Assembly (NCBI GenBank): GCA_963766365.1
Contig: CAVXZK010000018.1
Location: 54,070-118,069, forward strand
Reading direction: 5' to 3'
Origin: JALORV01 sp963766365
GTDB taxonomy: Bacteria; Pseudomonadota; Gammaproteobacteria; Burkholderiales; Burkholderiaceae_F
Length of the DNA: 64,000 nucleotides
The translations under genes were made by a program, and so were the position numbers. The notes under the pieces are model-generated. The model searched no databases and was not told the origin of the DNA. It was given only the letters and a program-made list of their open reading frames with translations. The stretch's first letter is position 1, and every line of letters begins with the position of its first letter. Of this stretch, positions 27,163 to 38,109 are shown in pieces.

Positions 27163-28767
27163 ATGAGGAAGGTATTCACTGGTTGGCGACGTCCGGGCAT
27201 AGCCCTGGCGCTCGGTCTGGCGCTGACGGCCAGCGCGGTCTTCACCGGGCCCGCGGCGGCGCAGGGCAAGGTGCTGAAGTTCGTGCCCGAGGCGGACCTG
27301 CGGATCCTCGATCCGATCACCACCACTGCCTACATCACGCGCAACCATGGCTACATGGTCTACGACGTGCTGTTCGCCACTGACGCGAAGTTCCAGGTCC
27401 AGCCGCAGATGGTGGGCAAGTGGGAGGTCAGCAAGGACAACCTCACCTACACCTTCACGCTGCGCGACGGCCTCAAGTTCCACGACGGCCAGCCGGTGAA
27501 GTCGGCCGACTGCATCGCCTCTGTCGAGCGCTGGGCCAAGCGCGACGTGTTCGGCCAGCGCCTCGCCGAAATGACCGAGTCGTGGACAGCGGTGGACGAC
27601 AAGACCTTCCGCCTGAAGCTCAAGAAACCGTTCCCCTACGTGCTCGAGGCGCTCGGCAAGCCGTCGTCGAACGTGCCGTTCATCATGCCCGAGCGCATCG
27701 CAAAGACGGACGCCAACACGGCAATCACGGACCCGACCGGCTCCGGCCCGTTCAAGATGGTCAAGGAGCAGTGGGTCCCGGGCAACAAGGTCGTGTACGT
27801 GAAGAACACCGACTACGTGCCGCGCAAGGAAGCGCCGTCCTGGGGCGCCGGCGGCAAGGTCGTCAAGGTCGACCGCGTCGAGTGGATCTACATCCCTGAC
27901 GCGGCAACCGCCGCCGCGGCGCTGAACAGCGGCGAGGTCGACTGGTGGCAGCAGGTCCCGACCGACCTGATCCCGGTGCTCGCGAAGAACAAGGACGTCA
28001 AGGTCGAGAGCGTCGATCCGCTCGGCTCGATCGGCCTGCTGCGCTTCAATCACCTGCAGCCGCCATTCAACAACGTGAAGCTGCGCCAGGCCGTGCTGGC
28101 GGTGGTCAACCAGAACGACTACGCCATTGCGATCGCCGGCGACGCCAAGAACGGCAAGCCCTGCCCGTCGTACTTCACCTGTGGCACGCCGATGGCAAAC
28201 ACCGCTGGCTCGGAGGCACTGACCGGAAAGCGCGACTTCGATCGCGCCAAGGCGCTCGTCAAGGAGTCCGGCTACAAGGGCGAGAAGGTCATCCTGATGT
28301 CCGCCACCGACCAGCCGATCGTGCATGCGCAGGCGCTTGTCACGCAGGACATCCTGAAGAAGATCGGTCTGAACGTCGAACTCGCGGCGAGCGACTGGGG
28401 CACACTGATCACACGCCGCGGCTCGAAGGAGCCGGTGGAAAAGGGCGGCTGGAGCGTGTTCCACACGTGGTTCGTCGGTCCTGACATCACGACGCCGGCG
28501 CTGAATTCGCCGCTGCGCGGCGCAGGCGAGAAGTCCTGGTTTGGCTGGCCGACCGATGCGAAGCTGGAAGAACTTCGCGATGCGTGGTTCAACGCGCCGT
28601 CGCAGGCCGACCAGAAGAAGATCGCCGAAGAGATGCAGAAGCGCGCCTTCGAGACCGTGCCATACGTGCCGACTGCGCAGTTCATCATCCCGACGGCGTA
28701 CCGGACCAACCTGTCAGGCGTGATCATTTCGCCAGTGACCTTCATCTGGAACGTCGAGAAGAAGTAG
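27163..28767 (+). CDS. ABC transporter substrate-binding protein, dipeptide/oligopeptide type (SBP_bac_5)
   Basis: 534 aa from the ATG at 27163, with a strong GAGGAGAGGG site just upstream. The Sec signal peptide ends near FTGPAAAQG. Family landmarks: LRILDPITTTAYITRNHGYMVYDVLF, WEVSKDNLTYTFTLRDGLKFHDGQPV, TDPTGSGPFKM and LRFNHLQPPFNNVKLRQAVLAVVN. It captures a peptide-like ligand in the periplasm and delivers it to the two permeases encoded next. There is no lipobox, so it is a soluble binding protein. Confidence 0.92.
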   Translation: MRKVFTGWRRPGIALALGLALTASAVFTGPAAAQGKVLKFVPEADLRILDPITTTAYITRNHGYMVYDVLFATDAKFQVQPQMVGKWEVSKDNLTYTFTLRDGLKFHDGQPVKSADCIASVERWAKRDVFGQRLAEMTESWTAVDDKTFRLKLKKPFPYVLEALGKPSSNVPFIMPERIAKTDANTAITDPTGSGPFKMVKEQWVPGNKVVYVKNTDYVPRKEAPSWGAGGKVVKVDRVEWIYIPDAATAAAALNSGEVDWWQQVPTDLIPVLAKNKDVKVESVDPLGSIGLLRFNHLQPPFNNVKLRQAVLAVVNQNDYAIAIAGDAKNGKPCPSYFTCGTPMANTAGSEALTGKRDFDRAKALVKESGYKGEKVILMSATDQPIVHAQALVTQDILKKIGLNVELAASDWGTLITRRGSKEPVEKGGWSVFHTWFVGPDITTPALNSPLRGAGEKSWFGWPTDAKLEELRDAWFNAPSQADQKKIAEEMQKRAFETVPYVPTAQFIIPTAYRTNLSGVIISPVTFIWNVEKK

Positions 28768-28865
28768 CGGCTGCGTAACGTCGCCCCGGCGCAGGCTGGG
28801 GCGACTTCATTGTTGCCGTGATACGGTCCCGGCACTGGCCGGGATCTCTGCGTCCCGCTTCCTCG

Positions 28866-29807
28866 ATGCTCCGCTACACCATCAATCGCCTGCTCGCCAC
28901 GATTCCCGTCATGGGCGTGGTGGCGCTGTTCGTCTTCTCGCTGCTATACATCAGCCCCGGTGACCCGGCGGCGGTGATCGCGGGTGACATCGCCACTGAG
29001 CAGGACATCGCAGCCATCCGTGCGCAGCTGGGACTGGATCAACCGTACCTCGTGCGCTTCGGCGGGTGGCTTGCCGACCTGGCGCGCGGCGATCTCGGCA
29101 CGTCGATCTTCACCAAGCTGCCCGTGGCGACGCTGATCGGCCAGCGGATCGAACCGACACTGGCCTTGACGCTGTGCACGCTGATCGTCGCGGTCGGTCT
29201 CGCGGTGCCGCTCGGCGTGCTGGCGGCCGCGCGGGCCGGCGGCTGGATCGACCGCTTCGTCATGGCGCTGTCGGTGCTCGGCTTTTCGGTGCCGGTGTTC
29301 GTCATCGCCTACGGGCTGATCTTCTTCTTCTCGGTTTGGCTCGAGTGGTTGCCGGTGCAGGGATACACAAGTATTTCCGAAGGATTCGTACCGTTCATCC
29401 GGCACATGATCCTGCCGAGTGTGGCTCTGGGCCTCGTCTACATGGCACTGATCGCGCGCATCACGCGCGCGACGATGCTCGACGTGCTGGCACAGGACTA
29501 TGTGCGCACGGCCACCGCCAAGGGCCTGGCGCCTGGCACAGTGCTGATCCGGCACGCGCTGAAGAATGCGGCCGTGCCGATCGTCACTGTCATCGGCATA
29601 GGCGTGGCGCTGCTGATCGGCGGCGTTGTCGTCACGGAGACGGTGTTCGCCATTCCGGGACTCGGCCGGCTGACGGTGGACGCGATCCTGCGGCGCGACT
29701 ATCCGATCATCCAGGGCGTGACGCTGCTGTTCTCCGCGGTCTACGTCATCGTCAACCTGCTGGTCGACCTGAGCTACTCGCTGTTCGATCCAAGGATCCG
29801 GTACTGA
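28866..29807 (+). CDS. ABC transporter permease, DppB type
   Basis: 313 aa from the ATG at 28866 (MLRYTINRLLATIPVMGVVALFVFSLL). Six membrane helices, with the N-terminal PGDPAAVIAG segment and the LGLDQPYLVRFGGWLADLARGDLGTSI signature of DppB/OppB permeases. The EAA loop is VRTATAKGLAPGTVLIRHALKNAAVPIVT. It forms the channel with the DppC-type permease, whose gene starts one base after this stop. Confidence 0.92.
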   Translation: MLRYTINRLLATIPVMGVVALFVFSLLYISPGDPAAVIAGDIATEQDIAAIRAQLGLDQPYLVRFGGWLADLARGDLGTSIFTKLPVATLIGQRIEPTLALTLCTLIVAVGLAVPLGVLAAARAGGWIDRFVMALSVLGFSVPVFVIAYGLIFFFSVWLEWLPVQGYTSISEGFVPFIRHMILPSVALGLVYMALIARITRATMLDVLAQDYVRTATAKGLAPGTVLIRHALKNAAVPIVTVIGIGVALLIGGVVVTETVFAIPGLGRLTVDAILRRDYPIIQGVTLLFSAVYVIVNLLVDLSYSLFDPRIRY

Positions 29808-29808
29808 G

Positions 29809-30693
29809 ATGGCGGCCGTCGCACAGGCAGTCGCGCTGCCGAAGTCGGACTCGCCGACGGTGCGCCGATTCAAGGATGCGCTGCGCCGTCATCCGACGGC
29901 CATCGCCGGCGCGGTCGTCCTGCTGCTGATGGTGCTGGTCGCGATCTTCGCGCCCTGGCTCGGAACGATCGATCCACAGGCGCTGTCGCCGATCCGTCGC
30001 CTGAAGCCGATCGGTGGAGAATTCTGGTTCGGCACTGACATGCTCGGCCGTGACGTCTACAGCCGCGTGATCTACGGCAGCCGCGTCTCGCTGACCGTCG
30101 GCTTGTCGGTGGCGCTGCTGGCGACCTCGGTCGGCCTGGCGATAGGGCTCGTTACCGGCTACATGCGCCGGCTCGACGCAGTGTTGATGCGCGTGATGGA
30201 CGGGCTGATGTCGATCCCGTCGGTGTTGCTGGCCATCGCGCTGATCTCCCTGACGCGGGCGAGCCTCGAAAACGTGGTCATGGCGATCGCGATCACGGAA
30301 GTGCCACGCGTCGTGCGCCTCGTGCGTTCGCTGGTGCTGACACTGCGCGAACAGCCGTACGTCGAGGCGGCGATCGCGTCCGGCACCCGGCTGCCCGCGA
30401 TCCTGCTGCGCCACATCCTGCCGAACACGATGGCGCCGCTGCTGGTGCAGGCGACCTATATCTGCGCTTCGGCGATGATCACCGAGGCGATCCTGTCGTT
30501 CATTGGCGCGGGCACGCCACCGAACATCCCGAGCTGGGGCAACATCATGGCCGAGGCCCGGAGCCTGATCCAGGTCGCGCCGACCATCCTGCTGTTCCCG
30601 GGTCTCTTCCTGTCGCTGACCGTTCTGTCGGTCAACCTCTTGGGCGACGGTATGCGGGACGCCCTCGACCCGCGACTGGCGCGGCGGATCTAG
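29809..30693 (+). CDS. ABC transporter permease, DppC type
   Basis: 294 aa. After a cytosolic N-terminus comes the first helix (TAIAGAVVLLLMVLVAIFAPWLG), then the family signature FWFGTDMLGRDVYSRVIYGSRVSL, the EAA loop YVEAAIASGTRLPAILLRHILPNTMAPLLV, and the closing MRDALDPRL. Heterodimer partner of the preceding permease. The next ATPase gene starts 2 bp downstream. Confidence 0.92.
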   Translation: MAAVAQAVALPKSDSPTVRRFKDALRRHPTAIAGAVVLLLMVLVAIFAPWLGTIDPQALSPIRRLKPIGGEFWFGTDMLGRDVYSRVIYGSRVSLTVGLSVALLATSVGLAIGLVTGYMRRLDAVLMRVMDGLMSIPSVLLAIALISLTRASLENVVMAIAITEVPRVVRLVRSLVLTLREQPYVEAAIASGTRLPAILLRHILPNTMAPLLVQATYICASAMITEAILSFIGAGTPPNIPSWGNIMAEARSLIQVAPTILLFPGLFLSLTVLSVNLLGDGMRDALDPRLARRI

Positions 30694-30695
30694 CG

Positions 30696-31722
<1,027 letters not shown>

Positions 31723-31726
<4 letters not shown>

Positions 31727-32742
31727 ACGTCACGCTGGCGCCGGGCGACGAAGTTCTGCTCGAAGTGCGCGATCTGACCAAGCATTTCCCGACCAAGGAG
31801 GGGCTCTTCGGCGGGATCGGCGCCAAGGTGCACGCGGTCGACGGCGTCAGCTTCTCCATCGCCAGCGGCGAGACGCTGGGACTGGTCGGCGAATCGGGCT
31901 GCGGCAAGTCGACCACCGGCAAGCTGATCCTGCGCCTGCAGGACCCGACCTCCGGCGAGATCCTCTGGCGCGGCCGGCATATCGAGAAGCTCTCGGCCTC
32001 CGAGATGCGTCCGGTGCGGCGCGAACTGCAGGCGGTGTTCCAGGACCCGTATTCGTCGCTCAATCCGCGCATCCGCGCCGCCGACATCGTGGCCGAGCCG
32101 CTGCGCAATTTCGAGGACATGTCGGCGGCTGTCGGGCGCGAGCGCGTGGCGCAACTGTTCGAGCGCGTCGGACTGCGACCCGACCAGATGGTCAAGTACC
32201 CGTTCGAGTTCTCGGGCGGCCAGCGGCAGCGCCTGGGCATCGCGCGGGCGTTGTCGGTGCAACCGAAACTGATCGTCTGCGACGAGCCGGTCTCCGCGCT
32301 CGACGTGTCGGTGCAGGCGCAGGTAATCAACCTGCTGATGGACCTGCAGCAGGAGTTTCATCTGTCCTACCTGTTCGTCGCGCACGACCTCGCTGTGGTT
32401 GAGCACATCAGCCACCGGGTCGCCGTGATGTACCTCGGCAAGATCGTCGAGATCGCGCCCAAGAAAGCGATCTTCACTCGCCCGCAGCACCCCTATACCG
32501 AGGCGCTGCTCGAGGCGGTCCCGGTGCCGGACCCGACGCGCCGCAAGCAGCGTCGCGTGCTGACCGGCGACGTGCCCAGCCCGATCAATCCGCCGTCCGG
32601 TTGCCGCTTCCACACACGCTGTCCCTATGTCGAGGAGCGCTGCAAAGTGGCGGAGCCGCCCTTGCAGCAGGTCGCGAGCGGGCAATGGGTCGCCTGTCAC
32701 CTGCGGCAGCCCGTGCCGGCACGCGAGCCGGCAGTGGCATGA
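31723..32742 (+). CDS. ABC transporter ATPase, DppF type
   Basis: 339 aa, starting at ATG 31723 in an ATGA overlap with the preceding ATPase gene. Walker A GESGCGKST, Q-loop VFQDPYSSLNPR, signature FSGGQRQRLGIARAL, Walker B LIVCDEPVSALDVS and H-loop FVAHDLAVVEH are all present. The C-terminal oligo-dipeptide extension has CRFHTRCPYVEERC. It energises import together with the DppD-type ATPase. Its stop overlaps the start of the ammonia-lyase gene (ATGA), tying transport to catabolism. Confidence 0.92.
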
Positions 32743-33956
32743 AGCACGAAGCGCGCGTCATTCGCAATCCGTCCGCCGCGCCGGCCGCCCAACACTATGG
32801 CGCCGCGCGCTCCGCCGTGCTGAGCCACTCGGGTTTCAGCGCCGCGCTGGCGGAGATTTCGAGCTGGCCGGGCTACGCGCCCACGCCGCTGGTCGCGCTG
32901 CCGGCGCTGGCACGCTCGCTGGACCTTGGCGGGATTCACTACAAGGACGAGCGCGGCCGCTTCGGCCTGCGCAGCTTCAAGGCGCTCGGCGGCGCCTATG
33001 CGGTCGCCAACGTGCTGCGCAAGAAGGTGGCCGCGGCCACCGGAAGGGACGACATCGGTTCGCGCGCGCTGCTGTCCGGCGACTTCAGGAACATCATCGG
33101 CAGCGCGACCGTCACCTGTGCCACCGACGGCAATCATGGCCGCTCGGTCGCGTGGGGCGCGCGACTCTTCGGTTGTCGTTGCGTCATCTTCGTGCACGAG
33201 CACGTCAGCCAGGGACGGCGCGACGCGATAGCGCACTACGGCGCCGAGGTGCGCGAGGTCAAGGGCAACTACGACGACGCCGTGCGACACGCCGCGGCCA
33301 CGGCGGCCGCCAACGACTGGACCGTCGTGTCGGACACTTCCTATCCGGGCTATCGCGATATTCCGCTCGACGTGATGCACGGCTATGGTGTGATGGCGGC
33401 GGAGATCGCCGAGGAGTTCGGCGACGAGCCGCCGACGCACGTGTTCGCGCAGGCCGGCGTGGGCGCGCTGGCCGCGGCGGTCTGCGCCAGCTTCTGGCTG
33501 CGCTGGGGTGCGAGGCGACCGTCGTTCATCGTGGTCGAGCCCACCCGCGCCGACTGCGTGTACCAGAGCCTTGCTGCCGGCCACCCGGTAGTCGTTGGCG
33601 GCTCGCTCGACACGGTGATGGCCGGCCTCGCCTGCGGCGAAGTGTCGGAACTCGCATGGGAGATCCTGCACGGCGGCGCCAACGCGGCGGTCGCCGTCGA
33701 CGACGCCTATGCGCTGGACGCGATGCGCACGCTCGCATTCCCGGCTACCGGCGATCCGGCCATCGTCGCCGGAGAAACCGGTGGCACGGGGCTGGCTGCG
33801 CTTCTGGCCGCGCGTGACTATCCTGACATCCGGGCCACATTGCAGCTCGACGAAGGCTCCAGAGTGCTGCTGCTGGGCAGCGAAGGCGATACCGACGCGC
33901 GGATCTACCTTGAGGTGGTCGGGCGCACGGCCGAGGAGGTGCTCGATGAAAGCTGA
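32739..33956 (+). CDS. dpaL: Diaminopropionate ammonia-lyase (PLP fold type II)
   Basis: 405 aa. The PLP lysine is in RFGLRSFKALGGAYAVANVL, followed by TVTCATDGNHGRSVAWGARLFG (phosphate/substrate loop), SDTSYPGYRDIPLDVMHGYGVM and AQAGVGALAAAVCASFW. The enzyme converts 2,3-diaminopropionate (both enantiomers in E. coli YgeX) to pyruvate and two ammonia. This points to a beta-amino-alanine-type unit as one product of the imported compound. It overlaps its neighbours on both sides. Confidence 0.9.
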   Translation: MKHEARVIRNPSAAPAAQHYGAARSAVLSHSGFSAALAEISSWPGYAPTPLVALPALARSLDLGGIHYKDERGRFGLRSFKALGGAYAVANVLRKKVAAATGRDDIGSRALLSGDFRNIIGSATVTCATDGNHGRSVAWGARLFGCRCVIFVHEHVSQGRRDAIAHYGAEVREVKGNYDDAVRHAAATAAANDWTVVSDTSYPGYRDIPLDVMHGYGVMAAEIAEEFGDEPPTHVFAQAGVGALAAAVCASFWLRWGARRPSFIVVEPTRADCVYQSLAAGHPVVVGGSLDTVMAGLACGEVSELAWEILHGGANAAVAVDDAYALDAMRTLAFPATGDPAIVAGETGGTGLAALLAARDYPDIRATLQLDEGSRVLLLGSEGDTDARIYLEVVGRTAEEVLDES

Positions 33957-35187
33957 ACAGTTGCGTATCAATCCGAAGCGCCTGATGGAGCGCCTGGATA
34001 CCCTTGCCGCCATCGGCGCAACCGCGGACGGCAGCTGCTGCCGGCTCGCTCTGACGGACGAGGACAAGGCCGGCCGCGATCTGGTGGTCGGCTGGATGCG
34101 CGAGCTTGGCCTCGAGGTGCGCATCGACCCGATCGGAAACATCTTCGGCCTGCGTGAGGGCACCGAGAGTGTCGCGACCTGCGCCCCGGTGATGACCGGC
34201 TCGCACATCGATACCGTGCGCACCGGCGGCCGCTACGACGGCAACCTGGGCGTGCTCGGCGGGCTCGAGGTCGTCCAGACGCTGAACGATGCCGGGCTCA
34301 CGACGCGCCGGCCGCTGGTCGTCGGCGCCTTCACCGACGAGGAGGGTGCACGCTTCCACCCGGACATGGCGGGGTCGCTCGCCTACGTCGGCGGGATGCC
34401 GCTGGAAGAGCTGTACGCCACGCGCGGCATCGACGGCAAGGTGTTCAAGGACGAACTGGAGCGCATCGGGTACCTTGGCGATGCGCCGGTGCCGCTGTAC
34501 CGGCCGCACGCGTACGTCGAGCTCCACATCGAGCAGGGCCCGGTGCTCGACCTCGAGGGCATCACCATCGGCGCCGTCGAGGACCTGCAGGGCATTTCGT
34601 GGACCGAGGTTCTGATCACCGGACAGTCGAACCACGCGGGGACGACGCCGATGCGGATGCGGCACGACGCCGGCTACTGCGCGGCGGCGATCGGAACGTT
34701 CGTGCGCCAGCTGGTGCAGGAACTCGGCGGCAACCAGGTCGGCACCGTCGGGTCAATCACCCTGCATCCAAACCTGACCAATGTCATCGCGGCGCGCGCG
34801 CGCGTGACCGTGGATCTGCGCAACACCGACGACGCGGTGCTGATCCAGTCGGAACAGAGGCTGGCGGCGTTCCTGCAGCAACTCGAGCGCGACGAAGGCG
34901 TGAAGATCGAAACGCATTCGCTGGCGCGCTTTGCGCCAGTGCTGTTCGACAAGGGAATCGCCGCACTGATCGCACGCACCGCGCAACGACTCGGGCACTC
35001 GTGCCGGCCGATGACCTCAGGCGCTGGCCACGACGCGCAGATGCTCGCGCGCATCTGCCCGACGGCGATGATCTTCGTGCCTTCCGTGAAGGGCATCAGC
35101 CACAACCCCGCTGAACACACGGCGCCGGAGCACCTGGCCGCGGGCGCCGACGTGCTGCTGCATACGCTGCTCGAACTGACGGCCTGA
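33946..35187 (+). CDS. M20-family Zn-dependent hydrolase (allantoate amidohydrolase/N-carbamoyl-L-amino-acid hydrolase type)
   Basis: 413 aa from the ATG at 33946, overlapping the lyase gene by 11 bp. Dinuclear metal-site residues are in GSHIDTVRTGGRYDGNLGV, FTDEEGARF, and HNPAEHT near the C-terminus; ELHIEQGPVL and GQSNHAGTTPMRMRHDA are the lid/dimerisation signatures. The family removes carbamoyl, ureido or formimino groups from amino-acid derivatives. The specific substrate cannot be read from sequence. The next gene follows within 15 bp. Confidence 0.9.
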   Translation: MKAEQLRINPKRLMERLDTLAAIGATADGSCCRLALTDEDKAGRDLVVGWMRELGLEVRIDPIGNIFGLREGTESVATCAPVMTGSHIDTVRTGGRYDGNLGVLGGLEVVQTLNDAGLTTRRPLVVGAFTDEEGARFHPDMAGSLAYVGGMPLEELYATRGIDGKVFKDELERIGYLGDAPVPLYRPHAYVELHIEQGPVLDLEGITIGAVEDLQGISWTEVLITGQSNHAGTTPMRMRHDAGYCAAAIGTFVRQLVQELGGNQVGTVGSITLHPNLTNVIAARARVTVDLRNTDDAVLIQSEQRLAAFLQQLERDEGVKIETHSLARFAPVLFDKGIAALIARTAQRLGHSCRPMTSGAGHDAQMLARICPTAMIFVPSVKGISHNPAEHTAPEHLAAGADVLLHTLLELTA

Positions 35188-35201
35188 GCGCGGCCACGAA
35201 C

Positions 35202-36153
35202 ATGACCCGCATTGTCACCGTCGGCGCTGCCCAGCTGGGACCGATCGCGCGCAGCGAGTCGCGCGCGATGGTGGTCGAGCGGATGCTCGCGCTGATGCGC
35301 GTGGCGCAGGGCCACGGCTGCGATCTCGTCGTCTTCCCGGAGCTGGCGCTGACCACGTTCTTCCCGCGCTGGTACTTCGAGCAGCAGTCGGAGGTCGACG
35401 CGTTCTTCGAACGCTCAATGCCGGGGCCGGAGACGCAGCCCTTGTTCGATGCCGCGCGCGAACTGCGCATCGGCTTCTACCTCGGCTACGCCGAGCTCGC
35501 CGAGGACGACGGCCGCACGCGCCGCTTCAATACCTCGATCCTGGTGGACAAGGACGGCCGCGTCATTTCCAAGTACCGCAAGATCCACCTGCCGGGGCAC
35601 GCCGAGCACGAGCCGTGGCGCAGTTTCCAGCATCTGGAGAAGCGCTACTTCGAGGTCGGCAACCTGAGCTGGCCGGTGGTGCGATGGGCCTGCGGCGACA
35701 CGACCAGCGGGCTCTTCGGCATGGCGATCTGCAACGACCGCCGTTGGCCGGAAACCTACCGCGTGATGGGGCTGCAGGGCGTGGAGATGGTGCTGCTGGG
35801 CTACAACACACCGGTGCACAACCCGCCCGCGCCGGAGCACGACGCGCTGTCGCACTTCCACAATGAGCTCGTCATGCAGTCGGGTGCCTACCAGAACGGA
35901 ACCTGGGTCGTCGGCGTGGCCAAGGCGGGCAACGAGGAAGGCGTGGAGCAGATCGGCAACTCGATCATCGTCGCGCCGAGCGGGGAGATCGTCGCGGCCT
36001 GCACGACCACGGGTGACGAACTGGCGATCGCGCGGTGCGATCTGGATTTGTGCACATTCGTACAAGAGCACGACCTTCAATTTCGCCCGGCATCGCGAAC
36101 CCGACCAGTACCGCCTGATCGTCGAGCGCAAGGGCGCTGTCGCTCCGGAGTGA
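35202..36153 (+). pseudogene. Nitrilase-superfamily N-carbamoyl-D-amino-acid hydrolase-like enzyme, frameshifted near the C-terminus
   Basis: The catalytic triad is visible: Glu47 in VVFPELAL, Lys in ISKYRKIHLPG (about 127) and Cys in FGMAICNDRRWPETYR (about 172), the positions seen in Agrobacterium D-carbamoylase. The frame shifts at 36060, where an extra G follows ATTC. The expected ending (YKSTTFNFARHREPDQYRLIVERKGAV) is in another frame, stopping at 36153. Without the extra base the protein is about 316 aa. The triad precedes the shift, but the altered tail would probably destabilise the protein. Last gene of the plus arm. Confidence 0.85.
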
Positions 36154-36232
36154 GCCGGAGCGACAGCGAACGCGGCAGAGTTGCGGGAGCGCGAATGCGG
36201 GCCACTGACCCGATCCGGCTTCACACGCGTCC

Positions 36233-38095
36233 TCACCTGATGGGTGGCGGTTCTTTCCGCTCGCGCCCGAAGAGGACGTAGTAAGGGTCGAACCTGTGCC
36301 CGGCGCCGGTACTGGTGTCGATCGTCACATAGCCGAAGCCGGCGAACATCTGCGACTCGGGCGCCGCGCGGCGGATGGTCACGTAGTCGCCCCAGCGCGT
36401 ATGAGTCCAGGTGCTGCCGTCGCGGTACCAGACCACGTAGTCGCCCATGAAGCCGACCGCGCTGTTGGCGTGCGGGCTGCTGGCCCCGCCGTCGCCACCG
36501 CCCCAGCCGAGGGCAATGCCGACCTCGTTGTCGGAATTGGTGGCGAGGCTGGGATAGCCGAAAGCGAGATCCGGGTTCCAGACCTGCATCTGCTCGATCA
36601 CCGTCCAGCCGGCGATGTTGACCTTGACGATCTGGACGTGCGGATGCGGGAAGTTGAATCCGCCCGAGCCGCCATCGCCGCTGCTGGCGGTCCAGCCGAG
36701 CCACAGTTCGTTCAGGCGCCGGGTGATCCCGATCACGGCGTTGTTCGGAAAACCCCAGCCGAACCAGTTGTTGCCGTTCGGTCCGCTCGAGCTGAGCGCG
36801 CCGTTGGGCCAGTTGCGGACCTCGATGTCGCGCCAGAAATAGGTGTTCGAGTCGTTGCGCCAGCTGAAGACGCGCAGCGTGCTGTTGTCGACATGGCCCG
36901 CCCAGAACACTTCGTTACCGGTGTTCTGCGACGCGCCGCTGCCCCAGGCGACGGCGCTGTCGGCGGGGGTGGTGAAGCGGAAGTTGATCGTGCCCGCCGC
37001 CGCGATCTCGGCAAGGTTGAATCGCACCACGACCAGGCCGTTGTCGGCGATCCCGTCGGCCGTCGTGTCGAGGACATCAAAGGTGAAATAGACCTCGCCA
37101 TCGCCCAGCGACATCGACGGATAGTCCATCCAGTCGGTGCCGATGCCGAAGCTGGCAGAAGTGAGGTCCCAGTAGGTCCAGGCGGTGCAGTTGCTGTCGA
37201 TGACGTCCTGCGGGCTCGCCATGGCTAGGCGGTAGGCGTTCGCGCCGGTGCCGCCCGACTGGTATTGCAGCAACCACAGGAAGCGGTCGATCTGCGGTGC
37301 GTACTGCAGCACCTGGTCGCAGCAGAAACCTCCGGCAAGGGTGTTCGGAAAGATCGTCGTCGGATCCAGCGTCGTAAATGTGGCGCCACTGTCGGTCGAG
37401 TAGTCGATGTACCAGTTGCCGCTCAGAAGCACGACCGTGCCGCCCTTGGCGCCGCTGATGTCGGCGGCGTTGGCGCTGGCATTCGCAACCGATGGGTCAT
37501 CGGTCCAGACCCTGAAGTCGAGGCCAGCGCCGCCTGACCCCGACTTGCGCAGTTCCGAGCCCACGCTGCGGCGCAGGATGCCGCGGAACGGACCGGTCGG
37601 CACTTTGCGTTGCGGGCGCGTGTTCGGTTGGCGCGCCGGATTGTCTTCGCGCCGCACCGGCGGGTAGGGCGCGTCCTTGACTCGCCGCGGCGGAACCTTC
37701 CCTGGCTTCGACTCGCCCGAGCCGCGTTCCAGCCGGTATCCGTCGGGGCAGGGAACATGCTTGCAGGGCGCAGGCCCGCCCTGGCAGTCGCTTAGATCGA
37801 AGCAGCGGTCGAAACCGTACTTGCAGTCGAGAAGCTGGGCAAGACCCGGATTGCCCGCGCGCGTCACCTCGACCTGATACGCGAGCAGCTTCAGCATGCA
37901 GCCCTGCAACGCGGTCTGGCGGTGCAACTCGTTCTGCGTCTCGCAGGTCTGGCGTGCGACCTGCTCAAGCTGGCAGTTCGCGCGCTGCATCTCGGCCAGC
38001 ACGCGGCCGAGCAGATCGGTCTGGTACGACATCTCTTCGAGCATGCGCTCGACCGTGCCGCTGGCGTCGTCGCGGCGTTCGTCCTTGATTTGCAT
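36233..38095 (-). CDS. Large hypothetical protein: coiled coil plus predicted beta-propeller (sialidase-like)
   Basis: 620 aa from the ATG at 38095. No signal peptide. Residues about 10-75 form a coiled coil (TVERMLEEMSYQTDLLGRVLAEMQRANCQLEQVARQ), then a Cys-rich stretch (CKYGFDRCFDLSDCQGGPAPCKHVPC), a Pro/Arg-rich linker, and about 420 residues of Trp/Gly/Asp-rich repeats such as YIDYSTDSGATFTTLD and WLGWTASSGDGGSGGF. These resemble Asp-box/BNR beta-propeller blades. The function is not recognised. The gene follows that of a 69-aa membrane protein and is probably co-transcribed with it. Confidence 0.7.
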   Translation of the reverse strand: MQIKDERRDDASGTVERMLEEMSYQTDLLGRVLAEMQRANCQLEQVARQTCETQNELHRQTALQGCMLKLLAYQVEVTRAGNPGLAQLLDCKYGFDRCFDLSDCQGGPAPCKHVPCPDGYRLERGSGESKPGKVPPRRVKDAPYPPVRREDNPARQPNTRPQRKVPTGPFRGILRRSVGSELRKSGSGGAGLDFRVWTDDPSVANASANAADISGAKGGTVVLLSGNWYIDYSTDSGATFTTLDPTTIFPNTLAGGFCCDQVLQYAPQIDRFLWLLQYQSGGTGANAYRLAMASPQDVIDSNCTAWTYWDLTSASFGIGTDWMDYPSMSLGDGEVYFTFDVLDTTADGIADNGLVVVRFNLAEIAAAGTINFRFTTPADSAVAWGSGASQNTGNEVFWAGHVDNSTLRVFSWRNDSNTYFWRDIEVRNWPNGALSSSGPNGNNWFGWGFPNNAVIGITRRLNELWLGWTASSGDGGSGGFNFPHPHVQIVKVNIAGWTVIEQMQVWNPDLAFGYPSLATNSDNEVGIALGWGGGDGGASSPHANSAVGFMGDYVVWYRDGSTWTHTRWGDYVTIRRAAPESQMFAGFGYVTIDTSTGAGHRFDPYYVLFGRERKEPPPIR

Positions 38096-38109
38096 GACGG
38101 GATCTTCGG

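Noticed and set aside
26806..28464. Minus-strand ORF of 552 codons
   Set aside because: Antisense to the substrate-binding-protein gene, which has a signal peptide, RBS and conserved motifs.
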